DNA of 64,000 nucleotides, taken from Muribaculaceae bacterium Isolate-104 (HZI). Lineage in GTDB: Bacteria > Bacteroidota > Bacteroidia > Bacteroidales > Muribaculaceae. Location: positions 1-64,000 of the forward strand of contig RIBJ01000031.1 in NCBI GenBank assembly GCA_003762715.1. Direction: 5' to 3'. Every line of letters starts with the position of its first letter. Within the stretch, counting starts at the first letter, position 1. The notes under the pieces are model-generated. The model was not told where the DNA came from. It did not search any database and saw only the letters and a program-made list of their open reading frames with translations. Made by a program: the position numbers and the translations under genes. Shown here piece after piece: positions 18,122 to 27,157 of the stretch.

Positions 18122-18748
18122 TCACGCCGTGAGATTACGCTCGTCTATCACCCGTTTTGCGCCTATATACGCGCGGCTGAAATAGCCCCCGTCGGGAAAC
18201 TTCTGGTAAGTGATGCCCTTGCTGGTCGACGCGTGGATGAAAGTACAGCTCTTGCCGTCATCGGCAACATCGACAACTATCGCCACATGCCCCACCACAC
18301 CTCTGGATGTGCGCGGACTGCTGAAAAACATAAGGTCGCCCGGTCTGAGCTCATCCTTCGCCACAGGCTTGCCCTGACGGTACTGCATTATGGAAGTGCG
18401 GTTGAGACTTATGCCAACCTTGCGAAACACATAGCTTGTAAAGCCCGAACAGTCAAATGTCGACGGTCCGGTAGCTCCCCAGCGGTAACGGCGACCGAGA
18501 AACGACGCCGCGTACTCGCTCAGCTCGCCGGCAATCTCGTCCAGACGCTCTTCCATTGTCTTTTGCGGAGCCGGCTCCTCCACAGCGCCGAAATCAAAGC
18601 CCGCAAGGTTAGAAGGCAGGCTGTCGGCATTCCACGTCGGCGCAATAGGAAGATATTCCGGCTTCAGCGGAGGCACTCCCTGAGCCTTGAACGAACAGAA
18701 AACGGCACACAGTACCACAGAGAAAAATATAAATAGATTTCTTTTCAT
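18122..18748 (-). CDS. NlpC/P60 family C40 peptidoglycan hydrolase
   Basis: A 208-residue cell-wall peptidase. An N-terminal signal sequence (about 1-24, hydrophobic FIFFSVVLCAVFCSF) directs export. The NlpC/P60 domain (about 90-200) has the catalytic Cys in FDCSGFTSYVF, the His in GVVGHVAIVVD and the third polar residue in FIHAST. Such enzymes cut gamma-D-Glu-diaminopimelate bonds in peptide stems. There is no separate SH3 or LysM domain. About 370 bp upstream is free of genes and holds its promoter. It is transcribed in the same direction as the S9 peptidase 68 bp downstream, which has its own promoter. Confidence 0.92.
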   Translation of the reverse strand: MKRNLFIFFSVVLCAVFCSFKAQGVPPLKPEYLPIAPTWNADSLPSNLAGFDFGAVEEPAPQKTMEERLDEIAGELSEYAASFLGRRYRWGATGPSTFDCSGFTSYVFRKVGISLNRTSIMQYRQGKPVAKDELRPGDLMFFSSPRTSRGVVGHVAIVVDVADDGKSCTFIHASTSKGITYQKFPDGGYFSRAYIGAKRVIDERNLTA

Positions 18749-18913
18749 AGCGTTTTTAAAGGATGTTTATTTTTGGCTTATGTTAAGAAGCGGATTTCGG
18801 AGTATGTTTGGAGATTTCATAAAGTTAAAAGTAAACATACTCTTACATGTAATGTATCAGATAAGGAATATTGCGGTGAATCCTGTACTCCCCCGCCCCT
18901 TTGATTACTTATA

Positions 18914-18945
18914 CAAAGTTAGCGAAAACAAACGCCTTTGTCAAG
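18914..18945 (-). promoter_or_regulatory. Promoter of the NlpC/P60 gene with long leader
   Basis: The minus strand reads CTTG (18942-18945), 20 bp, then TAACTTTG (18914-18921). It predicts an untranslated leader of about 160 nt (18749-18907), unusually long. The leader holds a 10-bp inverted repeat (GAGTATGTTT with AAACATACTC, near 18800-18842). I see no known riboswitch in it. The rest of the 388-bp gap up to 19136 holds only the beta-galactosidase promoter. Confidence 0.6.
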
Positions 18946-19077
18946 CCCATTAAATTCTTTTACAACAACTTACCTCACATTAACCAAATCCCCGCAATCC
19001 CCTGCCCCCATCCCCTTAATATTTGCAATTATTATCTGTGGCGACGGGGGTAGGTAGGTCGTTTGGAGTATTTTCAT

Positions 19078-19085
19078 TAACTTTG
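19078..19085 (+). promoter_or_regulatory. -7 element of the beta-galactosidase promoter
   Basis: TAACTTTG at 19078-19085, 51 bp before the start codon, matches the Bacteroides -7 box. No TTTG is found at the expected -33 position, so activation by a regulator is possible. Confidence 0.5.
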
Positions 19086-19136
19086 TAAGCAATACTAAAG
19101 ACTATTATATTTTTAAATTTTAATACCATCACTGAA

Positions 19137-22100
19137 ATGAAGAGAATCTTAGCCGGACTGGCTGTGTGCGCATGCACCGCCGGTGCTTTCGGGCAAACCT
19201 TCAAAGAGTGGCAGGACCCCAATGTCAACTCTGTCAACCGTCTGCCGATGCACACGGCTTATTTCGCCTACGAAAACGCCGATGCAGCCGCCGCCGGCAC
19301 CAAAGAAAAAAGCTCGAACTTCATGAGCCTTAACGGACCATGGAAATTCAACTGGGTGCGCAACCTGGACAGCCGACCCACAGATTTCTGGAAAAAGGAT
19401 TTTAACGACAAGGGCTGGGACGAGCTTAATGTGCCCGCCGTGTGGGAACTTAACGGCTACGGCGACCCTATCTATGTGAACATCGGCTACGCCTGGCGCA
19501 ACGACTACAAGAACAATCCGCCTTATGTGCCTGCCGAAAACAACCATGTAGGCTCGTACCGCCGGGTGTTTACAATACCCGCCGACTGGAAAGGGAAAGA
19601 CATCATTGCCCATTTCGGTTCCGTGACCTCAAACATGTATCTCTGGGTCAACGGCAAATTCGTCGGCTACGGCGAGGACAGCAAGCTGGAGCAGGAATTT
19701 GACCTGACCCCCTACCTTGTGCCCGGCAAAGAAAACCTGATTGCGTTTCAGGTGTTTCGCTGGAACGACGGCTCTTACTTCGAGGACCAGGACTTTTTCC
19801 GCTACAGCGGAGTTGGCAGAGACTGCTACCTGTACGCCCGCGACAAAAAACGCATAGAGGATATCCGTGTTGTGCCCGACCTTGACGCCGACTACAAAGA
19901 CGCCACACTCGCCGTGAGCGTATCGCTCAAAGGCTCAGGCACAACCGAGCTGAGGCTGGTGGACCCGCAGGGCAAAGAGGTTGCCTCAGGCAGCATAAAC
20001 GGCTCAGGCAGCACAACACTCTCCGTTTCCGACCCCGAAAAATGGACTGCCGAAACTCCGGCGCTATACACCCTGTACGCCTCGCTCAAAGGCAGCGACG
20101 AGACAATTCCGGTAAATGTGGGATTCCGCAAAATAGAGCTGAACGGCGCGCAGATTCTGGTAAACGGCAAACCGGTGCTGTTCAAAGGCGCCGACCGCCA
20201 CGAGCTTGACCCCGACGGCGGCTATGTTGTTTCGCCCGAACGCATGATGCAGGACATCGAACTGATGAAGAAGTTCAACATCAACGCAGTGCGCACATGC
20301 CACTATCCGGACGACAACCTGTGGTACGACCTCTGCGACAAATACGGCATATATGTGGTTGCGGAAGCCAACCTCGAAACCCACGGCATGGGCTACGGCG
20401 AAGGCACACTCGCCAAAGTGCCGCTGTTCAGACAGACACACCTTGAACGCAACCAGCGCAATGTGCAGCGCAACTTCAACCACCCGAGCATAATATTCTG
20501 GTCGCTCGGCAACGAGGGCGGCGACGGTCCCAACTTTGTGGACGCATATAAATGGGTGAAAGCCGAAGACCCCAGCCGCGCGGTTCAGTACGAACGCTGC
20601 GGCTATGCCGACCACACCGACATCTACTGCCCCATGTACATCGGCTACGAGGAGGTGGAGAAATACGGCAAACGTACCGATGTGTCCAAACCGATGATTC
20701 AGTGCGAGTACGCCCACGCAATGGGCAACTCCGAAGGAGGCTTCAAGGAGTACTGGGACCTTTTCAGAAAATATCCCAACCTTCAGGGCGGATTTATCTG
20801 GGACTTCGTTGACCAGTCGCCCCGCTGGAAAGGCAAGAACAGTGTGGAGATTTACGGCTACGGCGGCGACTTCAACCGTTTTGACGCTTCCGACATAAAT
20901 TTCTGCAACAATGGGCTCGTAAGCCCCGACCGTGTGCCCAATCCTCACATGTACGAGGTGGGACGTGTGATGCAGAGCATCCACACCACCCCGGCAGACC
21001 TTGCCAAGGGAGTGTTTGACGTGTACAACGAAAACTTTTTCACCGACCTCGGCAACTACAGACTCACATGGCAGCTGTTGCGCAACGGCAAAACAGTACG
21101 CACAGGCACCGTTGAAAATATTGACGCGGCTCCCCAGACCACCGGCAAGGTGACAGTCGACTACGGCTCTCTCGAACCGGATGGAGAATACCTGCTCAAC
21201 TTCGCATACTCTCTCAAAAACAGTGACGGAATTCTTGAGGCGGGCACCACTGTGGCGCGCGAACAGATTGCTCTTACACAGCCTGCCGCCGCCGACATGA
21301 CAATAGCCAACGTGACAGAGACAAACCGTCCCACCGTGCAGCCAACCATTGTCGACAACCAGACAAACTACCTGATAGTGTCCGCCCCCGGTGTTGACAT
21401 CGAATTCAGCCGCGCAAACGGGTTCATGAGCAAGTACTGCGTCAACGGCACCGACATGCTTGCCGAAGGCGCTCAGCTGACACCCAACTTCTGGCGCGCC
21501 CCCACCGACAACGACTTCGGCGCAAACCTGCAACAGAAATTCGCCGCATGGCGCTCGCCGGAGTTCAAACTCGAATCACTTGACGCAGAAAAAACAGACG
21601 GACTGGTAAAAGTCACCGCCGCCTACTCTGTTCCAGCTGTCAGCGCCCGGCTTACAATGACATACACCATCAACAACGCCGGCACAGTCAAGGTCGAGGA
21701 AAAACTTACCGCCGACAAAAACGCAAAAGTATCGCCGATGTTCCGTTTCGGCGTGCAGATGCCCATGCCTGAAAGCTTTGACCGCATAGAATACTACGGC
21801 AGAGGACCGGTTGAAAACTATGTTGACCGCACACAGGCAGCCGACCTCGGAGTTTACTCCCAGACTGTCGCCGAGCAGTTTTACCCCTACATACGTCCGC
21901 AGGAAAACGGCAACAAGACCGACATACGCTACTGGCGGCAGATCAACCACGCCGGCAAGGGTCTTGAGATAACCGCTTCCGTACCCTTCTCGGCTTCAGC
22001 GCTCAACTACACGGTGGAAAGCCTCGACGAGGGCGCTGCCAAAGCCCAGGGACACTCGCAGGAAGTAGCCAAAGCCCCCCTCGCCAACCTGCTCATAGAC

Positions 22101-22226
22101 AAGCAGCAGATGGGTCTCGGCTGCATAGACAGCTGGGGTGCCGTTCCGATGCGCAAGTACATGATGCCTTACGGCGACTACGATTTCACCTTCATCATGA
22201 AGCCGGTCTGCAACATCATTCCCTGA
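19137..22226 (+). CDS. GH2 beta-galactosidase (LacZ-type), exported
   Basis: A 1029-residue glycoside hydrolase of family 2 with the full LacZ layout: jelly-roll sugar-binding domain (about 50-210), two Ig-like domains around the TIM barrel (barrel about 320-610), and a C-terminal Bgal_small domain (about 740-1020). The acid/base Glu is E460 in SLGNEGG, and the nucleophile is E524 in QCEYAHAMGN. A signal peptide (about 1-20, ending AGAFGQ) places it in the periplasm. It probably hydrolyses terminal beta-galactosides in diet or host glycans. Galactokinase lies 3.7 kb downstream in a separate unit. A perfect-stem terminator follows. Confidence 0.94.
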   Translation: MKRILAGLAVCACTAGAFGQTFKEWQDPNVNSVNRLPMHTAYFAYENADAAAAGTKEKSSNFMSLNGPWKFNWVRNLDSRPTDFWKKDFNDKGWDELNVPAVWELNGYGDPIYVNIGYAWRNDYKNNPPYVPAENNHVGSYRRVFTIPADWKGKDIIAHFGSVTSNMYLWVNGKFVGYGEDSKLEQEFDLTPYLVPGKENLIAFQVFRWNDGSYFEDQDFFRYSGVGRDCYLYARDKKRIEDIRVVPDLDADYKDATLAVSVSLKGSGTTELRLVDPQGKEVASGSINGSGSTTLSVSDPEKWTAETPALYTLYASLKGSDETIPVNVGFRKIELNGAQILVNGKPVLFKGADRHELDPDGGYVVSPERMMQDIELMKKFNINAVRTCHYPDDNLWYDLCDKYGIYVVAEANLETHGMGYGEGTLAKVPLFRQTHLERNQRNVQRNFNHPSIIFWSLGNEGGDGPNFVDAYKWVKAEDPSRAVQYERCGYADHTDIYCPMYIGYEEVEKYGKRTDVSKPMIQCEYAHAMGNSEGGFKEYWDLFRKYPNLQGGFIWDFVDQSPRWKGKNSVEIYGYGGDFNRFDASDINFCNNGLVSPDRVPNPHMYEVGRVMQSIHTTPADLAKGVFDVYNENFFTDLGNYRLTWQLLRNGKTVRTGTVENIDAAPQTTGKVTVDYGSLEPDGEYLLNFAYSLKNSDGILEAGTTVAREQIALTQPAAADMTIANVTETNRPTVQPTIVDNQTNYLIVSAPGVDIEFSRANGFMSKYCVNGTDMLAEGAQLTPNFWRAPTDNDFGANLQQKFAAWRSPEFKLESLDAEKTDGLVKVTAAYSVPAVSARLTMTYTINNAGTVKVEEKLTADKNAKVSPMFRFGVQMPMPESFDRIEYYGRGPVENYVDRTQAADLGVYSQTVAEQFYPYIRPQENGNKTDIRYWRQINHAGKGLEITASVPFSASALNYTVESLDEGAAKAQGHSQEVAKAPLANLLIDKQQMGLGCIDSWGAVPMRKYMMPYGDYDFTFIMKPVCNIIP

Positions 22227-22240
22227 ACGGGTCTCTGTAG

Positions 22241-22284
22241 CAATATAGAAAAAGGAGCCTGAAACGGCTCCTTTTTCTATATTG
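22241..22284. terminator. Long-stem terminator after beta-galactosidase
   Basis: CAATATAGAAAAAGGAGCC and GGCTCCTTTTTCTATATTG form a perfect 19-bp stem around a 6-nt loop. The A and T runs inside the stem allow termination on either strand. Confidence 0.9.
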
Positions 22285-22315
22285 ATTACTCTTACCCTTG
22301 CAAAACTCAAATAAA

Positions 22316-22348
22316 TTTGGTTTTGCGCCTAACTTATCGCTATCTTTG
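22316..22348 (+). promoter_or_regulatory. Promoter of malate dehydrogenase gene
   Basis: TTTG (22316-22319), 21 bp, then TATCTTTG (22341-22348). It sits after the in-frame ATG at 22317, so that start is excluded. Confidence 0.78.
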
Positions 22349-22397
22349 CAAAACGAACAATAAAAATCAACATCCTTATAACCCAAAGTACAAAGTT

Positions 22398-23327
22398 ATG
22401 TCAAAAGTTACCGTTGTAGGAGCAGGAAACGTAGGCGCTACTTGCGCTAACGTTCTTGTGACCCAGGGCATTGCCGACGAAGTAGTGCTCATCGACATCA
22501 AAGAAGGCCTTTCCGAAGGCAAAGCCATGGACATCATGCAGACCGCAAACATTCTTAATCTTGACACCCGCCTTACCGGTGTGACCAACGATTATGAAAA
22601 GACAGCGGGCAGCGATGTTGTAGTCATCACATCAGGCATACCCCGTAAACCCGGCATGACCCGCGAGGAACTCATCGGCGTGAACGCAGGCATTGTAAAA
22701 TCTGTTACCGACAATGTGCTCAAATACTCACCCAATGCAATCATTGTGTGCGTATCCAACCCGATGGACACCATGACCTACCTCATCCACAAAACATCAG
22801 GTCTGCCCAAAAACCGCATCATCGGCATGGGCGGCGCTCTTGACAGCGCACGCTTCAAATATTTCCTGAGCGTTGCTCTCGGTGCCAACCCCAACGAAAT
22901 AGAAGGCATTGTAATCGGCGGTCACGGTGACACCACCATGATACCTCTGGTACGCTATGCCGCTTACCGCGGCATACCCGCCTCTACCCTCATGCCCGCT
23001 GAACAGCTTGAAAAAGTTGCAGCCGACACAATGGTAGGCGGCGCTACCCTCACCAAACTTCTCGGCACCTCTGCCTGGTACGCTCCCGGCGCTGCAGCAG
23101 CCCAGGTTGTAGGCGCTGTTATCGGCGACCAGAAAAAGCTCATCAGCTGCTCCGCTCTTCTTGAAGGCGAGTACGGCGAGAAAGACCTTTGCATCGGTGT
23201 GCCCTGTATCCTCGGCAAAAACGGTATCGAGAAAATCGTTGAGTTCGACCTCAACGAAGAGGAAAAAGAACTCTTCCGCAAGAGCGCCGAAGCCGTTCAC
23301 AAAACAAATTCAGCACTTTCCTGCTAA
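22398..23327 (+). CDS. mdh: Malate dehydrogenase
   Basis: NAD-dependent enzyme interconverting malate and oxaloacetate in the cytoplasm. In Bacteroidales it works in the reductive branch from oxaloacetate to succinate. The 309-residue product opens with the Rossmann glycine motif VVGAGNVGATCA. It carries ITSGIPRKPGMTREEL (substrate-loop arginines), CVSNPMDTMTYL and the catalytic His in IVIGGHGDTTMIP, the LDH-like malate dehydrogenase pattern with Met-Thr-Arg in the specificity loop. The start at 22398 follows from the promoter position and family length. A thioredoxin lipoprotein gene follows after 9 bp and may be co-transcribed. Confidence 0.95.
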   Translation: MSKVTVVGAGNVGATCANVLVTQGIADEVVLIDIKEGLSEGKAMDIMQTANILNLDTRLTGVTNDYEKTAGSDVVVITSGIPRKPGMTREELIGVNAGIVKSVTDNVLKYSPNAIIVCVSNPMDTMTYLIHKTSGLPKNRIIGMGGALDSARFKYFLSVALGANPNEIEGIVIGGHGDTTMIPLVRYAAYRGIPASTLMPAEQLEKVAADTMVGGATLTKLLGTSAWYAPGAAAAQVVGAVIGDQKKLISCSALLEGEYGEKDLCIGVPCILGKNGIEKIVEFDLNEEEKELFRKSAEAVHKTNSALSC

Positions 23328-23336
23328 TACAGCGTC

Positions 23337-23798
23337 ATGAAAATCTTCAGATATATAGTAGCATCGGCGGCTTTTGTGGCTCTCGCCTCATGCAGCGGCA
23401 ACACAGCCGGCACAGCCGCCGAAGGCAACGGCGAAGCTGCCGCTGTGGAAGAAGCAGCCGCTGTAACTGCCGAAGAAGCTGTGGTTGAGCTTGCAGCAGG
23501 CACCACCGAGATAGCTGCGGCAGATGTGCCCACCATCATTGACTTCAACGCCGTATGGTGCGGTCCCTGCCAGCGTTTCAAACCGGTATTCCACAAGGTT
23601 GCCGAGGAGTTCAAAGGCAAGGCGGTATTTGTTTCGGTAAACACCGATTCATGCCCCGACATCGCCCAGAAGTACCAGATTCAGTCTATCCCCCAGATTG
23701 TGACAGTGATGCCTGACGGCACAGCTACCGCAGGTCCTACCGGGTACCAGGAGGAAGCAGACTTCAAGGCTTATGTTGAAAGCGTTGTGAACAAATAA
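23337..23798 (+). CDS. Thioredoxin-domain lipoprotein
   Basis: A 153-residue lipoprotein. The lipobox LASC puts the acylated Cys at residue 19, so the mature protein sits on a membrane facing the periplasm. A 45-residue linker very rich in Ala and Glu follows, then a thioredoxin fold (about 60-150) with the redox motif WCGPC (C75, C78) and the cis-Pro in SIPQIV. It probably reduces or exchanges disulfides in exported proteins. It starts 9 bp after mdh, but a functional link to malate metabolism is not evident. A terminator lies 22 bp after its stop. Confidence 0.9.
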   Translation: MKIFRYIVASAAFVALASCSGNTAGTAAEGNGEAAAVEEAAAVTAEEAVVELAAGTTEIAAADVPTIIDFNAVWCGPCQRFKPVFHKVAEEFKGKAVFVSVNTDSCPDIAQKYQIQSIPQIVTVMPDGTATAGPTGYQEEADFKAYVESVVNK

Positions 23799-23820
23799 AC
23801 ATCATAATGCACCGAAACAG

Positions 23821-23850
23821 TCAGGGCGCCCGCTTGTGCGAGCGCCCTGA
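23821..23850. terminator. Bidirectional terminator between thioredoxin lipoprotein and PurF-family genes
   Basis: TCAGGGCGC (23821-23829) and GCGCCCTGA (23842-23850) form a 9-bp stem, followed by TTTATTTT on the plus strand. The two flanking genes are convergent. Confidence 0.75.
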
Positions 23851-23875
23851 TTTATTTTCGGAACCGCTGACAGAC

Positions 23876-25762
23876 TCAGCGTTTGTCGGCGTTGCCTTCG
23901 TAGAAGTTCATGAAAGCCCGGTTTACAAGCCTTGTGCCGCCGGGGGTGGGATAGTTGCCGGAGAAATACCAGTCGCCCGGATGATGAGGCACCGCATCGT
24001 GGAGACCTTCGAGAGTCTGGTAGATGATTTCCACTTCGGCGCTTGTGTCGGCAGGAGTGAGCATGTCGGCAATCTTTTCCGACACCTGCCTGTCGGTAAA
24101 CGGCGCGTATATAGCCTTGACACAGTTTTCAAGCTGTGAGTCAGGAGCATTCTCCATTGCCACGCAGCGGGCGTAAGTGTCGTCAAGCAGAGAATCCATG
24201 CCGTTGTCGTGCAACAGCTCCACCGCCGCGCGAAAAGCTATGAATTCGCCCATACGCGACATGTCTATGCCGTAGCAGTCGGGGTAACGCACCTGAGGCG
24301 AGGAGCTGACAACCACAATTTTGCGCGGATGCAGGCGGTCGAGAATCCGCAGGATGCTCTGCTTCAGAGTTGTGCCGCGTACAATGCTGTCGTCTATCAC
24401 AACAAGATTGTCGACATTGTTTTTTATACATCCGTATGTCACATCGTACACATGGGCGGCAAGGTCGTTTCGCGCCTCGCCCTCGGCAATGAAGGTGCGC
24501 AGCTTTATGTCCTTGATAGCCACTTTCTCCACCCGGAGCCTGTGAGACATTATATCGCGAAGGGTGTTCATGTCAAGCGTTCCGGTTTCCTGCGCCGCGA
24601 GAATTTTGTCAGACTTCAGTGTATCCAGATAATGCTCAAGAGCCTCGACCATGCCTATAAACGCAACCTCAGCCGTATTGGGGATAAACGAAAACACTGT
24701 GTGGTCAAGGTCATATCCTACACTTTCAAGCACCTGAGGCACTATATTGCGTCCGAGAGCCTTTCGCTCCTTATATATATCGGCATCGCTGCCGCGCGAA
24801 AAGTATATGCGCTCAAAGGAGCAACGGCGGTTGTCGCCTTCGCCCAGAATGTCGCTCACCTCCACTACACCCTGCTTGCTAACAGTCACGGCGCTGCCGG
24901 GAGCCAGCTCGCGCACATCGGCGCGGCGCACATTCAGCACCGTCTGTATCACAGGGCGCTCCGACGCGACCACCACCACCTCGTCGTCGAAATAATAGAA
25001 CGCCGGGCGTATGCCGTGCGGGTCGCGCAGGGCAAACATGTCGCCGCTGCCTGTAGCGCCGCATATCACATAGCCGCCATCCCACAGAGGCGCCGCGTTT
25101 TTAAGCACCTCCTTCATATCAAGGTGGGCTTCTATCTCCTTGCTGAGCTGAGGCTCCGCGAGAGTGTCTCTATACTGTCGGTATATCCTGTGGTTCTCCT
25201 TGTCAAGAGCGTAACCGAGCTGCTCGAGAAGCATGACGGTGTCGCTGTAAATGCGCGGATGCTGCCCTTTGGACACAACGCTTTTGAAGATTTCCTCCAC
25301 GTTTGTCATGTTGAAGTTGCCGCACAGCAACAGATTGCGCGACCTCCAGTTGTTGCGGCGCAGAAAGGGGTGCACATAGCTGAGTCCGCTTCTGCCGGTG
25401 GTGCTGTAACGGAGGTGACCCATGTAGATTTCTCCAACAAACGGAGCCTCTTTCTCCACCCACTCAGCACTCCGGTTTTCAACATCAGCTTTTTCAAGGG
25501 CAGGACGCAGATTGTCAAAAATTTCCTGAATGGCACCTGTTCCGAGCGCTCTCTCGCGAAACATATATTCGCTTCCGGGCTCGGCATGGAGCTTGACCAC
25601 TCCGATTCCGGCACCTTCCTGCCCGCGGTTGTGCTGTTTCTCCATCATCAGATAGAGCTTGGACAGTCCGAAGCAATATGTGCCATATTTTTCTTTGTAA
25701 TACTCCAGAGGCTTGAGCAGGCGAATCATCGCAACCCCGCACTCGTGTTTAAGCTGTTCCAT
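23876..25762 (-). CDS. Amidophosphoribosyltransferase family protein (PurF-like)
   Basis: Class II glutamine amidotransferase fused to a phosphoribosyltransferase domain, the architecture that makes phosphoribosylamine in the first step of purine synthesis. The 628-residue product has the nucleophile Cys in HECGVAMIR (C8, after a short propeptide), NRGQEGAGIG, RYSTTG and CGNFNMTN in the amidotransferase half. NLVVIDDSIVRGTT is the PRPP-binding loop (about residues 465-480). It is longer than the usual 450-510 residues. Bacteroidetes often carry such a longer paralogue beside normal PurF, so whether this is the main purine enzyme is uncertain. It is transcribed alone and faces away from galK. 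Confidence 0.88.
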   Translation of the reverse strand: MEQLKHECGVAMIRLLKPLEYYKEKYGTYCFGLSKLYLMMEKQHNRGQEGAGIGVVKLHAEPGSEYMFRERALGTGAIQEIFDNLRPALEKADVENRSAEWVEKEAPFVGEIYMGHLRYSTTGRSGLSYVHPFLRRNNWRSRNLLLCGNFNMTNVEEIFKSVVSKGQHPRIYSDTVMLLEQLGYALDKENHRIYRQYRDTLAEPQLSKEIEAHLDMKEVLKNAAPLWDGGYVICGATGSGDMFALRDPHGIRPAFYYFDDEVVVVASERPVIQTVLNVRRADVRELAPGSAVTVSKQGVVEVSDILGEGDNRRCSFERIYFSRGSDADIYKERKALGRNIVPQVLESVGYDLDHTVFSFIPNTAEVAFIGMVEALEHYLDTLKSDKILAAQETGTLDMNTLRDIMSHRLRVEKVAIKDIKLRTFIAEGEARNDLAAHVYDVTYGCIKNNVDNLVVIDDSIVRGTTLKQSILRILDRLHPRKIVVVSSSPQVRYPDCYGIDMSRMGEFIAFRAAVELLHDNGMDSLLDDTYARCVAMENAPDSQLENCVKAIYAPFTDRQVSEKIADMLTPADTSAEVEIIYQTLEGLHDAVPHHPGDWYFSGNYPTPGGTRLVNRAFMNFYEGNADKR

Positions 25763-25785
25763 ACTCCTTTAATCATATTTTGGCG

Positions 25786-25793
25786 CAAAGTTA
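25786..25793 (-). promoter_or_regulatory. -7 element of the PurF-like gene promoter
   Basis: The minus strand reads TAACTTTG here, 24 bp before the start codon. No clear -33 TTTG is present. Confidence 0.5.
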
Positions 25794-25837
25794 CGAACAA
25801 GTATCGCCGACATACCACAATCTCATTATTTTTTTAT

Positions 25838-25845
25838 TATCTTTG
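25838..25845 (+). promoter_or_regulatory. -7 element of the galK promoter
   Basis: TATCTTTG matches the Bacteroides -7 box and lies 94 bp before the galK start. The -33 position lacks TTTG. It is only 44 bp from the divergent PurF-like promoter. Confidence 0.5.
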
Positions 25846-25939
25846 CCTCAACAATTTTTTTTTTGCCGGCTTCTGACCAGCGCACATGCCGGCATCCCTG
25901 ACTGTTCATGAATCAAACAATCCTTAAACAGATACTCAA

Positions 25940-27079
25940 ATGAAAGAAAAAATCAACAAAGCGTTCAACGAACGTTTTTCCGGAGCAGGCACCCTGTATG
26001 TAGCCCCCGGCCGTTTCAATCTCATCGGCGAACACACCGACTATAACGGCGGTTTTGTATTTCCGGGCGCGATAGACAAGCTCATGATGGCAGAGATACG
26101 CCCCAACGGCACAGACAAAGTGCGTGCATACTCGTTTGACCTTGACGACTATGCTGAATTCGGGCTCAACGAGGCCGACGCTCCGACCCAGAGCTGGGCG
26201 CGATATATCTTCGGTGTGTGCCGCGAGGTTCTTAAACGCGGCGGCAAGGTTGAAGGCTTCGACACCGCCTTCGCCGGCAATGTGCCCTTAGGCGCCGGGC
26301 TGTCTTCGTCTGCCGCTCTTGAAAGCTGCTTTGCCAACGCCATCAACGATATTTTCAACGACAACTCCATTGACAAATTCGAGCTTGCCCGCATCGGACA
26401 GTCCACCGAACACAACTATTGCGGTGTAAACTGCGGCATCATGGACCAGTTTGCAAGCGTATTCGGCAAGAAGGACCACCTTATGCGCCTTGACTGCCGC
26501 TCAATGGAATTCGAGTACTTCCCTTTCAAGCCCGAAGGATACAAACTGGTGCTTGTGGACTCTGTTGTCAAGCATGAGCTTGCCGACTCGCCCTACAACA
26601 AACGCCGCGCATCGTGCGAGCGCGTTGCAAAACGCCTCGGCATAGAGACCCTCCGCGACGCCACCATGGAGATGCTCGACGCGATAAAAACCGATATTAC
26701 CGCCGAGGATTATTTCCGCGCAAAATTCGTAATTGAGGAGAAAGAGCGTGTACTGGCTGTGTGTGATGCCCTCGTTGCAGGAGACTACGACACTGTAGGT
26801 CGCTGCATGTACGAAACCCACCACGGTCTGTCAAAAGACTATGAAGTGAGCTGCGAGGAGCTTGACTACCTCAACGACATTGCCAAGGAATGTGGTGTTA
26901 CCGGTTCAAGAATCATGGGCGGAGGTTTCGGCGGCTGTACCGTCAACCTTGTCAAAGACGAGCTTTACGAACCGTTCATCGCCACTGTAAAAGAAAAGTT
27001 CAAAGCCCGTTACGGACACGAGCCCAAGATTTACCCGGTTGTTGTGAGCGACGGCGCACGAATCTACGAAAACCAGTAA
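25940..27079 (+). CDS. galK: Galactokinase
   Basis: GHMP-family kinase phosphorylating galactose to galactose-1-phosphate, the first step of the Leloir pathway, in the cytoplasm. The 379-residue product is full length. It carries the galactokinase signature GRFNLIGEHTDYNGG near the N-terminus, the ATP-binding PLGAGLSSSAALE (about 115-127) with the catalytic-base Asp in GIMDQFAS, and the GHMP motif 3 GGGFGGCTVNLV (about 320-331). It fits with the exported beta-galactosidase at 19137 as a galactose-use route. The rest of the pathway (galT, galE, transporter) is not in this window. A strong terminator follows. Confidence 0.95.
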   Translation: MKEKINKAFNERFSGAGTLYVAPGRFNLIGEHTDYNGGFVFPGAIDKLMMAEIRPNGTDKVRAYSFDLDDYAEFGLNEADAPTQSWARYIFGVCREVLKRGGKVEGFDTAFAGNVPLGAGLSSSAALESCFANAINDIFNDNSIDKFELARIGQSTEHNYCGVNCGIMDQFASVFGKKDHLMRLDCRSMEFEYFPFKPEGYKLVLVDSVVKHELADSPYNKRRASCERVAKRLGIETLRDATMEMLDAIKTDITAEDYFRAKFVIEEKERVLAVCDALVAGDYDTVGRCMYETHHGLSKDYEVSCEELDYLNDIAKECGVTGSRIMGGGFGGCTVNLVKDELYEPFIATVKEKFKARYGHEPKIYPVVVSDGARIYENQ

Positions 27080-27097
27080 TAGCGCGCGACAATACTG

Positions 27098-27130
27098 AAA
27101 AAGGGAGCCGGATGGCTCCCTTTTTGTTTT
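27098..27130. terminator. Terminator after galK
   Basis: AAAAAGGGAGCC and GGCTCCCTTTTT form a perfect 12-bp stem with a 4-nt loop, followed by GTTTTTTC. The symmetric stem can also serve the convergent lrp-type gene. Confidence 0.9.
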
Positions 27131-27157
27131 TTCGGGGTGCGGTGCCTGCAAGGTGCA

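Noticed and set aside
20064-21533. Minus-strand open frame (489 codons) opposite the beta-galactosidase
   Set aside because: Val/Cys/His-rich mirror translation of a GC-biased gene; the plus-strand GH2 enzyme is certain.
24209-25876. Long plus-strand open frame (555 codons) opposite the PurF-like gene
   Set aside because: It is a shadow of the minus-strand gene, with no recognisable domains and His/Arg-rich composition; the PurF-like protein has clear catalytic motifs.
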